DNA of 64,000 nt from JANQPX01 sp965204405. Its GTDB lineage: Bacteria; Pseudomonadota; Alphaproteobacteria; Geminicoccales; Geminicoccaceae. Position 1 is the first letter of the stretch, and each line of letters starts with the position of its first letter. The DNA lies in the NCBI GenBank assembly GCA_965204405.1, contig CBDBEN010000002.1, positions 248,001 through 312,000 of the forward strand, in the 5' to 3' direction. A program made the translations under genes and the position numbers. The notes beneath the pieces were generated by a model. The model saw only the letters and a list, made by a program, of their open reading frames with translations, ran no database searches and was not told the origin of the DNA. This document shows, piece by piece, positions 9,240-17,209 of the stretch.

Positions 9240-10109
9240 TCAGAAACGATACTTCAGATCGAATTTCCCTCGTACGGTCTTTTCGGAGAACACATCGACA
9301 TCGTCGTCCTTGAATTCGTAAGCTGAATAGTCGACGCCCAGTGAATAACCGACGCCGGCGAGAGCGGTAGAAAGCGGTGCTAGCCCCCCTGACCAGGCAA
9401 GTCCGATATTGGCGCCAATGGACTGCCCTTCAATTGTTTGGTTGTCAGCGACAACAACGCCGAGAAGTTCGGAATCGACGGTCGTCTCTCCATAGAGATA
9501 CGCAACGGAGCCGCTTAGAACCAAGGAGCCAAGGTCGGCAACGGGCAGTGCATATGCACCGCCGAAATAGGGCCCTACATATTCAACGTCAATATCTAGA
9601 AAACTATTACCTAGGTTCGCGGCAACAACGGCGTCGTCGCTTACAAAATCGCTTTCAATTTCACTCCGCGCGTATTTGACGCCACCAATCACGGAGACCG
9701 AAGGCAAGATTGCATAGCCCAGAGCTAGATTTATATTGAAACGCTCGATTTCCGATTCGACATTGACGTCATCAATGAAATCATCCTCGTCGTAGTCGGC
9801 GTCGGTGAGATTGGTCTGTCCATAAATGTCAGCAAAAAAACGACCGGCCTGGACGGTTAGCCCGGCACCGCCGATCAAATAACGGGAATCGACCTCGATT
9901 CCACCATCCCCTTCACTATCGAACTCATAATACTCATAGCCAACCGTAACTCTGGGCTGGATTACTAGTCCACTTCCGTCAGCGGGACTCGCACTAACAG
10001 GGATGGCAACTCGCTGATCGTCCGCAGCGTCCTGTGCGATGGCAAAGCCGGCGAGCAAAAAATAAGTGGCAATGGCGGCAAACCCGACAGCGATGTGGCG
10101 GTGTTTCAT
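9240..10109 (-). CDS. Outer-membrane beta-barrel protein
   Basis: The ATG at 10109 has GGAAAGAAAGA immediately upstream and begins a typical signal peptide ending near FAIAQ, so it is preferred over a start 42 bases earlier. The mature protein alternates polar and aromatic residues in beta-strand fashion, is rich in Gly, Asp and Tyr, and ends in FDLKYRF, the terminal-Phe signature recognised by the BAM machinery. Two acidic tracts (DADYDEDDFIDD and FKDDDVDVF) probably form surface loops. Bases 9240-9800 are less GC-rich than the neighbouring genes. No specific porin family was recognised. The caspase-like lipoprotein follows in the same transcript. Confidence 0.75.
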   Translation of the reverse strand: MKHRHIAVGFAAIATYFLLAGFAIAQDAADDQRVAIPVSASPADGSGLVIQPRVTVGYEYYEFDSEGDGGIEVDSRYLIGGAGLTVQAGRFFADIYGQTNLTDADYDEDDFIDDVNVESEIERFNINLALGYAILPSVSVIGGVKYARSEIESDFVSDDAVVAANLGNSFLDIDVEYVGPYFGGAYALPVADLGSLVLSGSVAYLYGETTVDSELLGVVVADNQTIEGQSIGANIGLAWSGGLAPLSTALAGVGYSLGVDYSAYEFKDDDVDVFSEKTVRGKFDLKYRF

Positions 10110-10446
10110 TCTTTCTTTCCGACCAGACAATGACCCTGAGCTAATCCGCAAGCCTCTCTAAAGGCGTATGGGAGTATATCAAGGAATGCCGCGCTTTAAA
10201 GTCGTGGTTGGGAGATGGTCAGTAAAATGCCTGATTGAGGAAATCTATGGGTAGCATCGTTGCGTAACGGTCACATGAAATAGAACTCCAATGTTTATGT
10301 CCTTGGTATCTTTGGTTGCAGATGTTTCAACTCAAAGGAGACAAAAAAATATTCTTTGGGAGGCAAAAACTATTTAATTGTTTTTCCCTTCGGCCATTTC
10401 TTTTCAAAGAAAATGGATGTCGCCCCTAATTGTCAGTGCGATCAGT
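10110..10446. other. Intergenic region, AT-rich in its middle
   Basis: Bases 10250-10430 are AT-rich. A short imperfect inverted repeat of AAAAACTATTTAATTGTTTTT type lies near 10365-10385. The region probably contains the promoter of the beta-barrel gene. No gene was seen. Confidence 0.4.
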
Positions 10447-11109
10447 TTACTGTGCCAGGAGCCAGTCGAACACAGGCATTAAGCGTTTGAACGACTTGCG
10501 GCAGGTGCCGACGAGATCAGTCTTGGTCGCCTGATCAGGACCGCCGAGATCGATCCACGCCGAGAGACCCTTTCTACGGAGATGCTCAGCATGGGGGTGG
10601 TCTTTGGGATAGCCGGCGGGAAGGCGTTTCAGCTCAGGCTTGCTTAGCCGGACGCCATCGCCGACGAGCCTGTCGAGTATTTGACCGAGCTCTTCCCCAT
10701 CGGATCCGGCCACCCGCTTCCTGAACCCGTCGAGCCCGGCTTTGTCGAAGGCGAAGATGCCGGCACCGAGGGTCAGGCCTTCCGAGTCGAGGCCGAAGAA
10801 CCAGGAAGGAGGGATGACCACGTTGGATTCAGGTGTGAAGGAAAGATGGATGTGGGTGTTGTAGGGCGTCTTGTCCTTGGCGAAGCGCACATCGCGGTGG
10901 ATGCGGTAGATCTTGGATGCATGCGGCCGGCCGGTGAGATCGGCCAGGCTTTCGGTCATCATCGCCGAAAACAACGCCGCTGGCCTTTTGATCTCGGCTT
11001 CATAGGTCTTCTTGTTCCGGTGGAACCAGTCCCGGTTGTTGTTGGTTTTGAGATCCTTCAGGAAGGCGAGGGCGTTGTTTGAAAAGCCTGTGAAATCCTC
11101 TGTGCTCAT
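10447..11109 (-). CDS. DUF2461 family protein
   Basis: The 220-residue protein carries the DUF2461 pattern: FLKDLKTNNNRDWFHRNKK near the start, RIHRDVRFAKDKTPYNTH in the middle and the PSWFFGLDSEGLTLGAGI segment. The reading frame extends further upstream, but the ATG at 11109 matches the usual family start and avoids overlap with the TfoX-like gene, which ends 22 bases upstream on the same strand. The function of DUF2461 is not known. It is probably cotranscribed with the TfoX-like gene. Confidence 0.88.
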   Translation of the reverse strand: MSTEDFTGFSNNALAFLKDLKTNNNRDWFHRNKKTYEAEIKRPAALFSAMMTESLADLTGRPHASKIYRIHRDVRFAKDKTPYNTHIHLSFTPESNVVIPPSWFFGLDSEGLTLGAGIFAFDKAGLDGFRKRVAGSDGEELGQILDRLVGDGVRLSKPELKRLPAGYPKDHPHAEHLRRKGLSAWIDLGGPDQATKTDLVGTCRKSFKRLMPVFDWLLAQ

Positions 11110-11131
11110 CTCGAATCTCCGCGTTGATCCT

Positions 11132-11473
11132 TTATTTCGCCGGCAGCGTGGCAACGAAGGACAAGGCAAGGGTGATCCAATCCTTGAGAGCCTCGTCGTC
11201 GCAGGCCTCAGCATCGACGAAGAAAAAGCCGCGCATGCGCCGGCCGCCCATTTCCATGATTTCCGCACCGGGACGTGCCAGGGCTCTAGCGGCATTGTCC
11301 TTGCCTACCCGGAACATGAACCGGCGCTGTCCGTCCTTTTGCCGATCGGCACCGCCGACCATATTGCCGTTCACCAGGAAACAGACACCACCCATCATGC
11401 GCTTTTCCGAAACGCCATCGATCCCGTGCAGCGCCAGGCGAAACCGGTTGCTCAGTTCTTCATCATAGGCCAT
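11132..11473 (-). CDS. TfoX N-terminal domain protein
   Basis: At 113 residues this is a stand-alone TfoX/Sxy N-terminal domain: an N-terminal helix, then EKRMMGGVCFLVNGNMVGG, which matches the RxMFGGxxxYxxGxxFA-type signature, and a late MRGFFFVDAEACDD segment. Full-length TfoX regulators of competence carry a second domain that is absent here, so the link to DNA uptake is uncertain. It is the first gene of a likely two-gene unit with the DUF2461 gene. Confidence 0.85.
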   Translation of the reverse strand: MAYDEELSNRFRLALHGIDGVSEKRMMGGVCFLVNGNMVGGADRQKDGQRRFMFRVGKDNAARALARPGAEIMEMGGRRMRGFFFVDAEACDDEALKDWITLALSFVATLPAK

Positions 11474-11506
11474 GGACAGTGATGTCCTCGCTTGTGTGTC
11501 TACAGC

Positions 11507-11899
11507 TCACATGAGGTTGGCGCCCGCCAGAAGAGCCAGGATCGCAAAGCCGCTCATCGGCAGGAAAGTCATCGCCATGCCGGCCGAGCGACCAGGCCCC
11601 CAGCCGGATCGGCGAATCGTGATATAATGGACGAGCCGGCCGGTCAGCAAGAGCCCGCCGCCAAGCCAGAGGAGGAGGGCGTGCGTGCCCGCATACCCGG
11701 CCGCGGCCATGGCCAGGAGAGCCATCGGCACCGTTTCGATGAAATTGCCGTGGGCGCGAACCCGCCGGACCATCTCGTCATCACCGCCATTCAGAAAACG
11801 AATATCGGTCTTCGTCCGATAAGCGCCGACCGCGACGGTCATCGGGAACTGGATCAGTGCCAGGATGGCAATGAAGACGATCGTGACGGAAAAGGTCAT
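11507..11899 (-). CDS. MAPEG-family membrane protein
   Basis: Starting at the ATG at 11899, preceded by AAAGGAAACGGGG, the protein has 130 residues and four hydrophobic helices. The conserved MAPEG segment RVRAHGNFIETVPMAL is visible at the second helix. Such integral membrane proteins are related to microsomal glutathione S-transferases and some use glutathione. The region between it and the upstream VOC gene contains a terminator, so the two are probably separate transcripts. Confidence 0.88.
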   Translation of the reverse strand: MTFSVTIVFIAILALIQFPMTVAVGAYRTKTDIRFLNGGDDEMVRRVRAHGNFIETVPMALLAMAAAGYAGTHALLLWLGGGLLLTGRLVHYITIRRSGWGPGRSAGMAMTFLPMSGFAILALLAGANLM

Positions 11900-11927
11900 G
11901 ACCCCGTTTCCTTTTTTGCTGGGCCCC

Positions 11928-11964
11928 AACAAAACGGCTGAAGCCACGGGCAACGTGGCTTCAG
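11928..11964 (-). terminator. Rho-independent terminator after the VOC gene
   Basis: A perfect 11-bp stem (CTGAAGCCACG, loop of five bases, CGTGGCTTCAG) at 11938-11964 is followed on the minus strand by CGTTTTGTTG. It lies 14 bases past the VOC stop codon and just upstream of the MAPEG start. Confidence 0.85.
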
Positions 11965-11978
11965 CACGATTTTTCCGA

Positions 11979-12371
11979 TCAACGCCGCTGCTGCATGCTC
12001 TCATAGGTTATGAGGGAGATGAGGCCGCCCTGCGGATCCTGGATTGTGCTCATGCGCCCGACGCCAGGCATGTCCGTCGGCGCCGAGACAACCCGACCGC
12101 CGGCCGTTTCCGCCCTGGCTGCTGCCGCGTCCACGTCCTCGACCGTGACGAAGATCATCCAGGAGCCCTTCTCCACTGGCATCGGCATGAAGCCGCCGAT
12201 CGGATCCTCGCCCACCATGATGGCGGGATGGCTCGACCCGTCCTGCATTGGAATCTCGGCGATCGTCCAGCCGATGACATCGCTGTAGAATTTCCTGGCA
12301 GCCGCAGGATCGGTGCCGGAATAGGCGATCCAGCCGGTGTTGCCGGGGGTGGTCATCGTCAATGCACTCAT
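11979..12371 (-). CDS. VOC-family (glyoxalase/bleomycin-resistance fold) protein
   Basis: The 130-residue protein has one VOC module: WIAYSGTDPAAARKFYSDVIGW at the N-terminus and a C-terminal GVGRMSTIQDPQGGLISLI segment typical of the beta-alpha-beta-beta-beta fold. This subgroup is often annotated as a possible lyase or antibiotic-binding protein, but no substrate can be read from sequence. A terminator follows directly. Confidence 0.88.
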   Translation of the reverse strand: MSALTMTTPGNTGWIAYSGTDPAAARKFYSDVIGWTIAEIPMQDGSSHPAIMVGEDPIGGFMPMPVEKGSWMIFVTVEDVDAAAARAETAGGRVVSAPTDMPGVGRMSTIQDPQGGLISLITYESMQQRR

Positions 12372-12542
12372 CGTTGCCTCCTTGGTTCGACGCTGCCTGC
12401 ATCATGCAGACACCCCAAGGACGGCCGACCGCTGTCCACGCCGACAATCTTTTTGTATTTTTTATTATGGAATCTATACCAATGCCCTGATTCCAGCTTT
12501 TGACGACCAGACGCCTTATGCTGGATCAATGGCTTTTGGGCC

Positions 12543-12678
12543 TGTTCCATCCTGCTCCAGTGCTGGGCTGAAGCATAGTCAAATGAAGTCAACCCACGCC
12601 GACGGTAGCCCCCTCATAGCCGCCCAATAGATCACCTGAATAGTATCGAGTAGCTAGGAGGGGAGCGGGATGGGGCCT
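12543..12678. repeat. Degenerate family B element (B5)
   Basis: The right arm GGAGGGGAGCGGGATGG is intact and the left side CCCCTCATAGCCGCCC is recognisable, but the central ATCCCGACCATATCGG has decayed. It appears to be an old copy of the element at 28783-28906. Confidence 0.5.
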
Positions 12679-12758
12679 TTCCAGGCGACTCGGTATCATT
12701 CGGCCGAGATGATCTCTATTCACCTTTTCTTCATGATATCAGGACAGCGTAGCAACCT

Positions 12759-12834
12759 GGTCCATGAGATCCTGGGAATCCGCCCGCCCGCCGAGAAGAG
12801 AGGCGAGGCTCGGACTCCCAGGATCTCATGGACC
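12759..12834. repeat. Family A palindromic repeat (A2)
   Basis: A 76-bp copy of the element at 6155-6231, with arms GGTCCATGAGATCCTGGGAA and TTCCCAGGATCTCATGGACC-type complement. The change of G to A in the left arm is matched by a C to T change in the right arm (ATGAGATCC / GGATCTCAT), so the pairing is conserved between copies. Confidence 0.75.
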
Positions 12835-13008
12835 AAGGATGGTCTTGCAAGGAAAGCGTTACGAAAGGGTTAAGCCGGCTCGAATCTGGGAGCCAGCTCT
12901 CATTGCTCCTGAAAAAAGCGCTTCATCATTGCCGCGCAAACTCAGCCTGATCTTTCCAAGCGGCGTGGGGCTCCGTGGCTCCGGCTTTTCCTGGCGAACC
13001 TTAGGCCG

Positions 13009-13686
13009 CTAAAATGGGGAAAGGCCGATGACGGGCGCATGCAAGATCAGCAGAACACCATAGAGTCCAGCACTGATCAAAACTTTCGGCCAGAAGTGAT
13101 CGATCCCCGGGGCGCCGAGCCCTCGTTCGAAGGGAATGAACGCGGTAGCGCGGAGAACTTCTCTCCAGCCGGTATCCCCGAGCCTTCGCGCCGTGCGGCG
13201 GTCGAACACGATCATGCCGAGCAAGGCCGTCAACGCGAACGACCCGAACAGAAGCACATGGGCGAGATCGCCATTGGGGGCCAGATGTGCGAAGGACCAG
13301 AGCATGAGCGCCCAGAGAAGCGGATGCCGGGTTATTGCCGCAATGCCAGGTTTGGCTGGATCGAAGGTGGGTTTCGCTCGGCTGCCGAGGGACAGTCCGC
13401 CGCCGGCACCCATCCCGAAAACCGTCAGCAGGCAGGCGGGCAGCATAAGGATGAGCGGCACGAGGTTTTGCCATGCCGATCGGTCCCAGAGTGTGAGGTG
13501 TGGCGCTCTCGCCGCTGCTCCGATCAGCCAGGCCAGCAGCAGGATCGAGACTGCTGCATAGAGAAGCAGATAAAAGCGCTCCCCCAGTCCAGCCATGAGT
13601 CGGCCGCGAATAGCCGGCCGTGCCGGGATCATATGGCTCGCATAAAATGCCAGAAACGCGACAACGAACTCGCCCCAGCCCGACAT
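13009..13686 (-). CDS. nnrU: NnrU family membrane protein
   Basis: The 225-residue integral membrane protein has about six hydrophobic segments and the NnrU family segments FLAFYASHMIPARPAIR, then HPLLWALMLWSFAHLAPNGD, which gives a His-rich membrane motif. NnrU was named from nitrite/nitric-oxide reductase loci, but its relatives also act in carotenoid isomerisation (15-cis-zeta-carotene isomerase is homologous), and no denitrification genes are visible here. It starts 3 bases after the DUF454 stop codon, so the two are cotranscribed. Confidence 0.88.
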   Translation of the reverse strand: MSGWGEFVVAFLAFYASHMIPARPAIRGRLMAGLGERFYLLLYAAVSILLLAWLIGAAARAPHLTLWDRSAWQNLVPLILMLPACLLTVFGMGAGGGLSLGSRAKPTFDPAKPGIAAITRHPLLWALMLWSFAHLAPNGDLAHVLLFGSFALTALLGMIVFDRRTARRLGDTGWREVLRATAFIPFERGLGAPGIDHFWPKVLISAGLYGVLLILHAPVIGLSPF

Positions 13687-13689
13687 CCC

Positions 13690-14046
13690 TCACTCCGGCT
13701 CCGCACGCGTCCAGATGAAGGTCAGGACACATAGCAGGACGAGCGCCTGCAGGAGAAGCCCGGCCACCGGTACGCTCAAGGCCAGAGAAAGGGCGAAAAC
13801 GATGGCGCAGGCGGCTGTCGCTGCCATTTTTGCGGAACGGGCAATGGCGCGATGGCGATGCCAATTGTCGATCATCGGACCGAAGAGGCGATGCGTCACC
13901 AGCCAGCCATGCAGCCGGTCTGACGAGCGCGCAAAGCAGAAGGCGGAGAGCAGCAGAAATGGTGTGGTCGGCAGCAATGGCAGGACGATGCCGATCACAC
14001 CGAGCGCCAGGCTCGTCAAGCCGAGGAGAAGCCAAAAAGCACGCAT
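13690..14046 (-). CDS. DUF454 (YbaN-like) membrane protein
   Basis: The protein has 118 residues from the ATG at 14046, which matches the family start (a short MR-hydrophobic N-terminus); the frame is open 42 bases further upstream. The signature GVIGIVLPLLPTTPFLLLSAFCFARSS is present at the N-terminal helices, with a second pair of helices at the C-terminus. The function is unknown. It is cotranscribed with nnrU. Confidence 0.85.
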   Translation of the reverse strand: MRAFWLLLGLTSLALGVIGIVLPLLPTTPFLLLSAFCFARSSDRLHGWLVTHRLFGPMIDNWHRHRAIARSAKMAATAACAIVFALSLALSVPVAGLLLQALVLLCVLTFIWTRAEPE

Positions 14047-14322
14047 GGCCAGAGTTCGAGAGGTTAATGAGAAGATTGTCAACATCATCTCATACTTTGT
14101 GGTGTGACCACCTCATTTGGTTTTCACCGCGATCGCAGAAAGCACCAAGAAACCCCCAGGGTATGCGAGCCTTTCTCAGGATAGCCTCGGGGGCGTTCAC
14201 ATCGAACATACGGCTAGCCGCTAGGAGATCGGCTCGGCTTGGTTCCCCATCCAGCCATCTGCGAAAGCCGGGCCATCCAGGGGTCTGGTCGGGACCGGGA
14301 GGGCGGCCATGCCCCGATGCTC

Positions 14323-15087
14323 TCAGTCGATCAGCCCGACCCGGTGGCGTATGTCCTCGTTCCTGAGCGAGACGTCCGTGCCGGCGAATTCGGCAGCGTC
14401 CTCGGTGCAGAGCCAGGCGATCGCCTTGGCTGCCCAGGCTGGCGGGATGTGCGCGGATGGGTCCAGCTGGCTCACGGGATTGATGCCGGATGCCTTGATC
14501 ACGACCTGCATGTCGGTTGCGACCGTGCCTGGGCTCAGGCCGACCACACGGATGCCCTGGTCCCGATATTCCAGATCGGCCATACGCGTCAGCGACAAGG
14601 CAGCGGCCTTGCTCGAACAATAATGGCTCCAGCCTTCGAGCACGCCGGTCGCCGCACCCGAGCTGACATTGACGATCACCCCGCCGCCTTGCTCGACCAT
14701 CACCGGTATGGCCGAGCGCAGGCCATGATAGACACCCTTGTAATTGACATCCGCGCTTCGGGCCCATTGTTCCGGATCCGAGTCCGCAAGCCTCGCGATC
14801 GGCTCGATCATGCCGGCATTATTCACGAGAATATCGACCCTGCCGAAGCGGCTTCTGCATTGTTCCACCAGACCAGCGACGTCATCATAGCGGCAGACAT
14901 CGGCGGCGACCGGCCAGGCTTGACCGCCCGACTTGCGAATATCGCCGGCGACGGCTTCGATCTGCTGGGCGGTCCTTGCCGCAAGGATCACGGCGGCGCC
15001 CCTACTTGCCAGCTCCAGCGCAGTGGCGGCCCCGATGCCCCGACTCGCGCCGGTGACGATCGCAGCCCGGCCTTTCAGAGACTCCAT
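14323..15087 (-). CDS. Short-chain dehydrogenase/reductase (SDR)
   Basis: A classical SDR of 254 residues. The cofactor motif GASRGIGAA lies near residue 13, NNAGMIEP near 86, and the catalytic Ser and YCSSK (YxxxK) near 138-155. The C-terminal segment has a RNEDIRHRVGLID end rather than the common GG-x-W end. The ATG at 15087 has GGGAG upstream and begins directly before the Rossmann fold. The oxidised alcohol or ketone is not identifiable. Confidence 0.92.
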   Translation of the reverse strand: MESLKGRAAIVTGASRGIGAATALELASRGAAVILAARTAQQIEAVAGDIRKSGGQAWPVAADVCRYDDVAGLVEQCRSRFGRVDILVNNAGMIEPIARLADSDPEQWARSADVNYKGVYHGLRSAIPVMVEQGGGVIVNVSSGAATGVLEGWSHYCSSKAAALSLTRMADLEYRDQGIRVVGLSPGTVATDMQVVIKASGINPVSQLDPSAHIPPAWAAKAIAWLCTEDAAEFAGTDVSLRNEDIRHRVGLID

Positions 15088-15281
15088 GCCTGTCGCTCCC
15101 AAAGAGAGGTGAAAAAATGGGATAAAGCTTGCTTGCCGAGAAAAGAAAAGGCCAGGCTTCATCGATCAGACGGATTCGTATGGTACACCTTCCCTGGACA
15201 GTCGCCGAGCCCACTCTATCATCTTGAGCGGTGAGCGCCGTCCATGAAAAATCGGCACCAACGCGGCGAGAGGAGGATTGG

Positions 15282-16010
15282 ATGGGCATACCGGGCAAAG
15301 GATCCATCGTCGTGCTGACCGGTGCCGGGATTTCGGTCGAATCCGGCCTGCCCAGTTTTCGCGGTGCCGGCGGTCTCTGGCATGGTCATCGGCTGGAAGA
15401 GGTGGCGACGCCCGAAGCCTTTTCGCGCCAGCCCGCCGTCGTCCAGCGCTTCTACGACGAACGCCGCCGCCAGCTTCTGGCCGATGGGATCGGTCCCAAC
15501 AAGGCCCATCTGGCCCTGGCTGAACTGGAGCAGCGCTGGGCCGGCGATTTTCTGTTAATCACTCAGAATATCGACGACTTGCATGAGCGGGCCGGCTCGA
15601 ATTCGATTTTGCATATGCATGGCGAAATCCTGAAAGCGCGCTGTCTCGACTGCGAAGCCGTCAGCTCCTGGCGGGACGATCTCGAACCGGCTCACGCCTG
15701 TCCCGTCTGCACCGCCGCCGATCGCCTCCGCCCCCATATCGTCTGGTTCGGCGAAATGCCGCTGGAGCTCGATCGACTCTATCAGGCCCTCGAGAGTGCC
15801 GATCTTTTCCTGGCGATCGGCACATCCGGGCAAGTCTATCCGGCCGCGGGGTTCGTCCAGGCCGTGCGCGCGGTCGGCCGTGCCCGAACCATCGAACTCA
15901 ATCTCGAGCCAAGTGCCGTGCACGGGCAATTCGACGAGCAGCGGATCGGCGCGGCAACCGAGGTCGTACCGGCGCTGGTCAGCGAGCTTCTCGACGTCGA
16001 TGGCTTATAA
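15282..16010 (+). CDS. cobB: Sir2-family NAD-dependent protein deacylase (CobB/SIRT5-like)
   Basis: The ATG at 15282 follows GAGAGGAGGATTGG and gives 242 residues. Motifs in order are GAGISVESGLPSFRG, TQNIDDLHERAG, the catalytic His in HMHGE, two zinc Cys pairs (CLDC and CPVC), VWFGEMP and GTSGQVYPAAG. In the helix that contacts the acyl group, RFYDERRRQL has the Tyr-x-x-Arg pair that marks SIRT5- and CobB-type enzymes able to remove succinyl and other acidic acyl groups as well as acetyl. The downstream gene overlaps its last 11 bases. Confidence 0.93.
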   Translation: MGIPGKGSIVVLTGAGISVESGLPSFRGAGGLWHGHRLEEVATPEAFSRQPAVVQRFYDERRRQLLADGIGPNKAHLALAELEQRWAGDFLLITQNIDDLHERAGSNSILHMHGEILKARCLDCEAVSSWRDDLEPAHACPVCTAADRLRPHIVWFGEMPLELDRLYQALESADLFLAIGTSGQVYPAAGFVQAVRAVGRARTIELNLEPSAVHGQFDEQRIGAATEVVPALVSELLDVDGL

Positions 16011-16842
16011 CGTCAGCTCGATAGCTCTGGCACTGGTTTGTCTGATCACAGCCAGCTTAGAGTCGAGCGCCAGCGCCGACGATGCGGCCGAGTTCATCAA
16101 TCTGCGGGGCGGCCATGTCGTCATGGGTGATCCTGCAGGCGAACCCGATGAAGTGACAAAAAACATTCGGATCGGACCTTTTCGCCTCATGCGCTTCGAG
16201 GTCACCAACGCTGCCTTTGCCACCTTCGTCGAGGAGACCGGCTATCTGACGAATCCTGAGAAGAGCGGGCGCGGCTATGTCTGGACAGGGCGCTGGCAGC
16301 TTGTCGATGGTGCCGATTGGCGCCATCCCTACGGCCCGGCAACCGATCTTTCAGGCCGGGCGGATCACCCGGTCATCCAGGTCTCTGCCTCCGATGCCGC
16401 CGCTTTTTGCGCGCACTACGGCTGGCGCCTGCCGAGCGAGGCGGAATGGGAATATGCCGCCCGCGGCAGCGATGGCCGCCGCTATCCCTGGGGCGATCGT
16501 GATCCCCGTCAGACCGCCGGCAGCGCGATGCTGGCCAATTTCGGCACGGTTCCCTGCTGCGCTGCGGACGACACCGATGGTTTTCTAAAGACCGCGCCGG
16601 TCGGCCGGTATCCCGGCGGCGCCGGTCCATTCGGCCATCTCGATCTCGCGGGCAATGTCTGGGAATGGACCAGCAGCCGTTTTCCGGGGCAGCCGGATCA
16701 GGTCGTGCTCAAGGGCGGCGGCTGGGGCAACAATCCCTATTGCCTCCGCGCCTCGTACCGCCACGGCAACCCGCCCGATATCGGCCTGGACATGGTCGGC
16801 TTTCGCTGCGCCGCCGGTCCGGAGGCGGACAGCCGAAATTAG
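16000..16842 (+). CDS. Secreted SUMF1/formylglycine-generating-enzyme-like protein
   Basis: The start at 16000 overlaps the sirtuin stop codon and opens a signal peptide (cleavage likely after SSASA). The mature part is a full FGE-sulfatase fold: FRLMRFEVTNAAFATFVEETGY, RLPSEAEWEYAARG, YPWGD, GNVWEWTSS and a final GFRCAAG. In true formylglycine-generating enzymes two cysteines flank the copper site, close to a GG-x-W-x-C-x4-C arrangement. Here the segment is KGGGWGNNPYCLRASYR, so only the second Cys remains. It is therefore more likely a structural or iron/other-cofactor relative in the periplasm than a sulfatase activator. No sulfatase gene is nearby. Confidence 0.85.
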   Translation: MAYNVSSIALALVCLITASLESSASADDAAEFINLRGGHVVMGDPAGEPDEVTKNIRIGPFRLMRFEVTNAAFATFVEETGYLTNPEKSGRGYVWTGRWQLVDGADWRHPYGPATDLSGRADHPVIQVSASDAAAFCAHYGWRLPSEAEWEYAARGSDGRRYPWGDRDPRQTAGSAMLANFGTVPCCAADDTDGFLKTAPVGRYPGGAGPFGHLDLAGNVWEWTSSRFPGQPDQVVLKGGGWGNNPYCLRASYRHGNPPDIGLDMVGFRCAAGPEADSRN

Positions 16843-16894
16843 ACCTCCCCATCAAAACTGCCATCCGTAATCCGCGATGCCGGAAGCTTACCAG

Positions 16895-17209
16895 TCAGTT
16901 CCCGCTTTGGTGGCTTTCCGCAAAAGCTGCCTTTTGCTCTGCACTTGCCTCCGTTTGGTGTTCGGCCTTCCAAGTCTCGTAAGGCATGCCGTAGACGATC
17001 TCGCGCGCCTGATCATAGGAGAGATCGAGGCCGCGTTCCTCGGCCGCCGCACGGTACCATTTGGAGAGGCAGTTCCGGCAGAAGCCGGAGAGATTCATAA
17101 GGTCGATATTCTGCACATCGGTCCGTTTTCTCAAATGACCGACCAAGGTCCGAAAGGCCGCAGCCTCCAGCTCGATCCTGGTTCGATCATCCAACTCGGT
17201 CTCGCTCAT
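16895..17209 (-). CDS. DUF1244 family protein
   Basis: The 104-residue protein matches DUF1244: AAFRTLVGHLRKRTDVQNIDLMNLSGFCRNCLSKWYRAAAEERG is the family core with a CRNC cysteine pair. The ATG at 17209, with AGAGGAAGAGC before it, overlaps the end of the carboxylate-amine ligase gene by 23 bases, so translation is likely coupled. Its function is unknown. It is the last gene of a three-gene overlapping operon. Confidence 0.88.
   Translation of the reverse strand: MSETELDDRTRIELEAAAFRTLVGHLRKRTDVQNIDLMNLSGFCRNCLSKWYRAAAEERGLDLSYDQAREIVYGMPYETWKAEHQTEASAEQKAAFAESHQSGN

Larger units (their letters stand above)
12372..13008. other. Gene-free region with degenerate and intact repeats
   Basis: This 637-base stretch holds a diverged family B copy (about 12530-12680) and a family A palindrome (12759-12834). 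Short ORFs through it are the same repeat-derived frames seen at 6.2 kb. No gene was recognised. Confidence 0.5.

Noticed and set aside
15796..15999. N-terminal extension of the FGE-like protein into the sirtuin gene
   Set aside because: These 68 codons are the sirtuin gene read in another frame; the ATG at 16000 opens a clear signal peptide.
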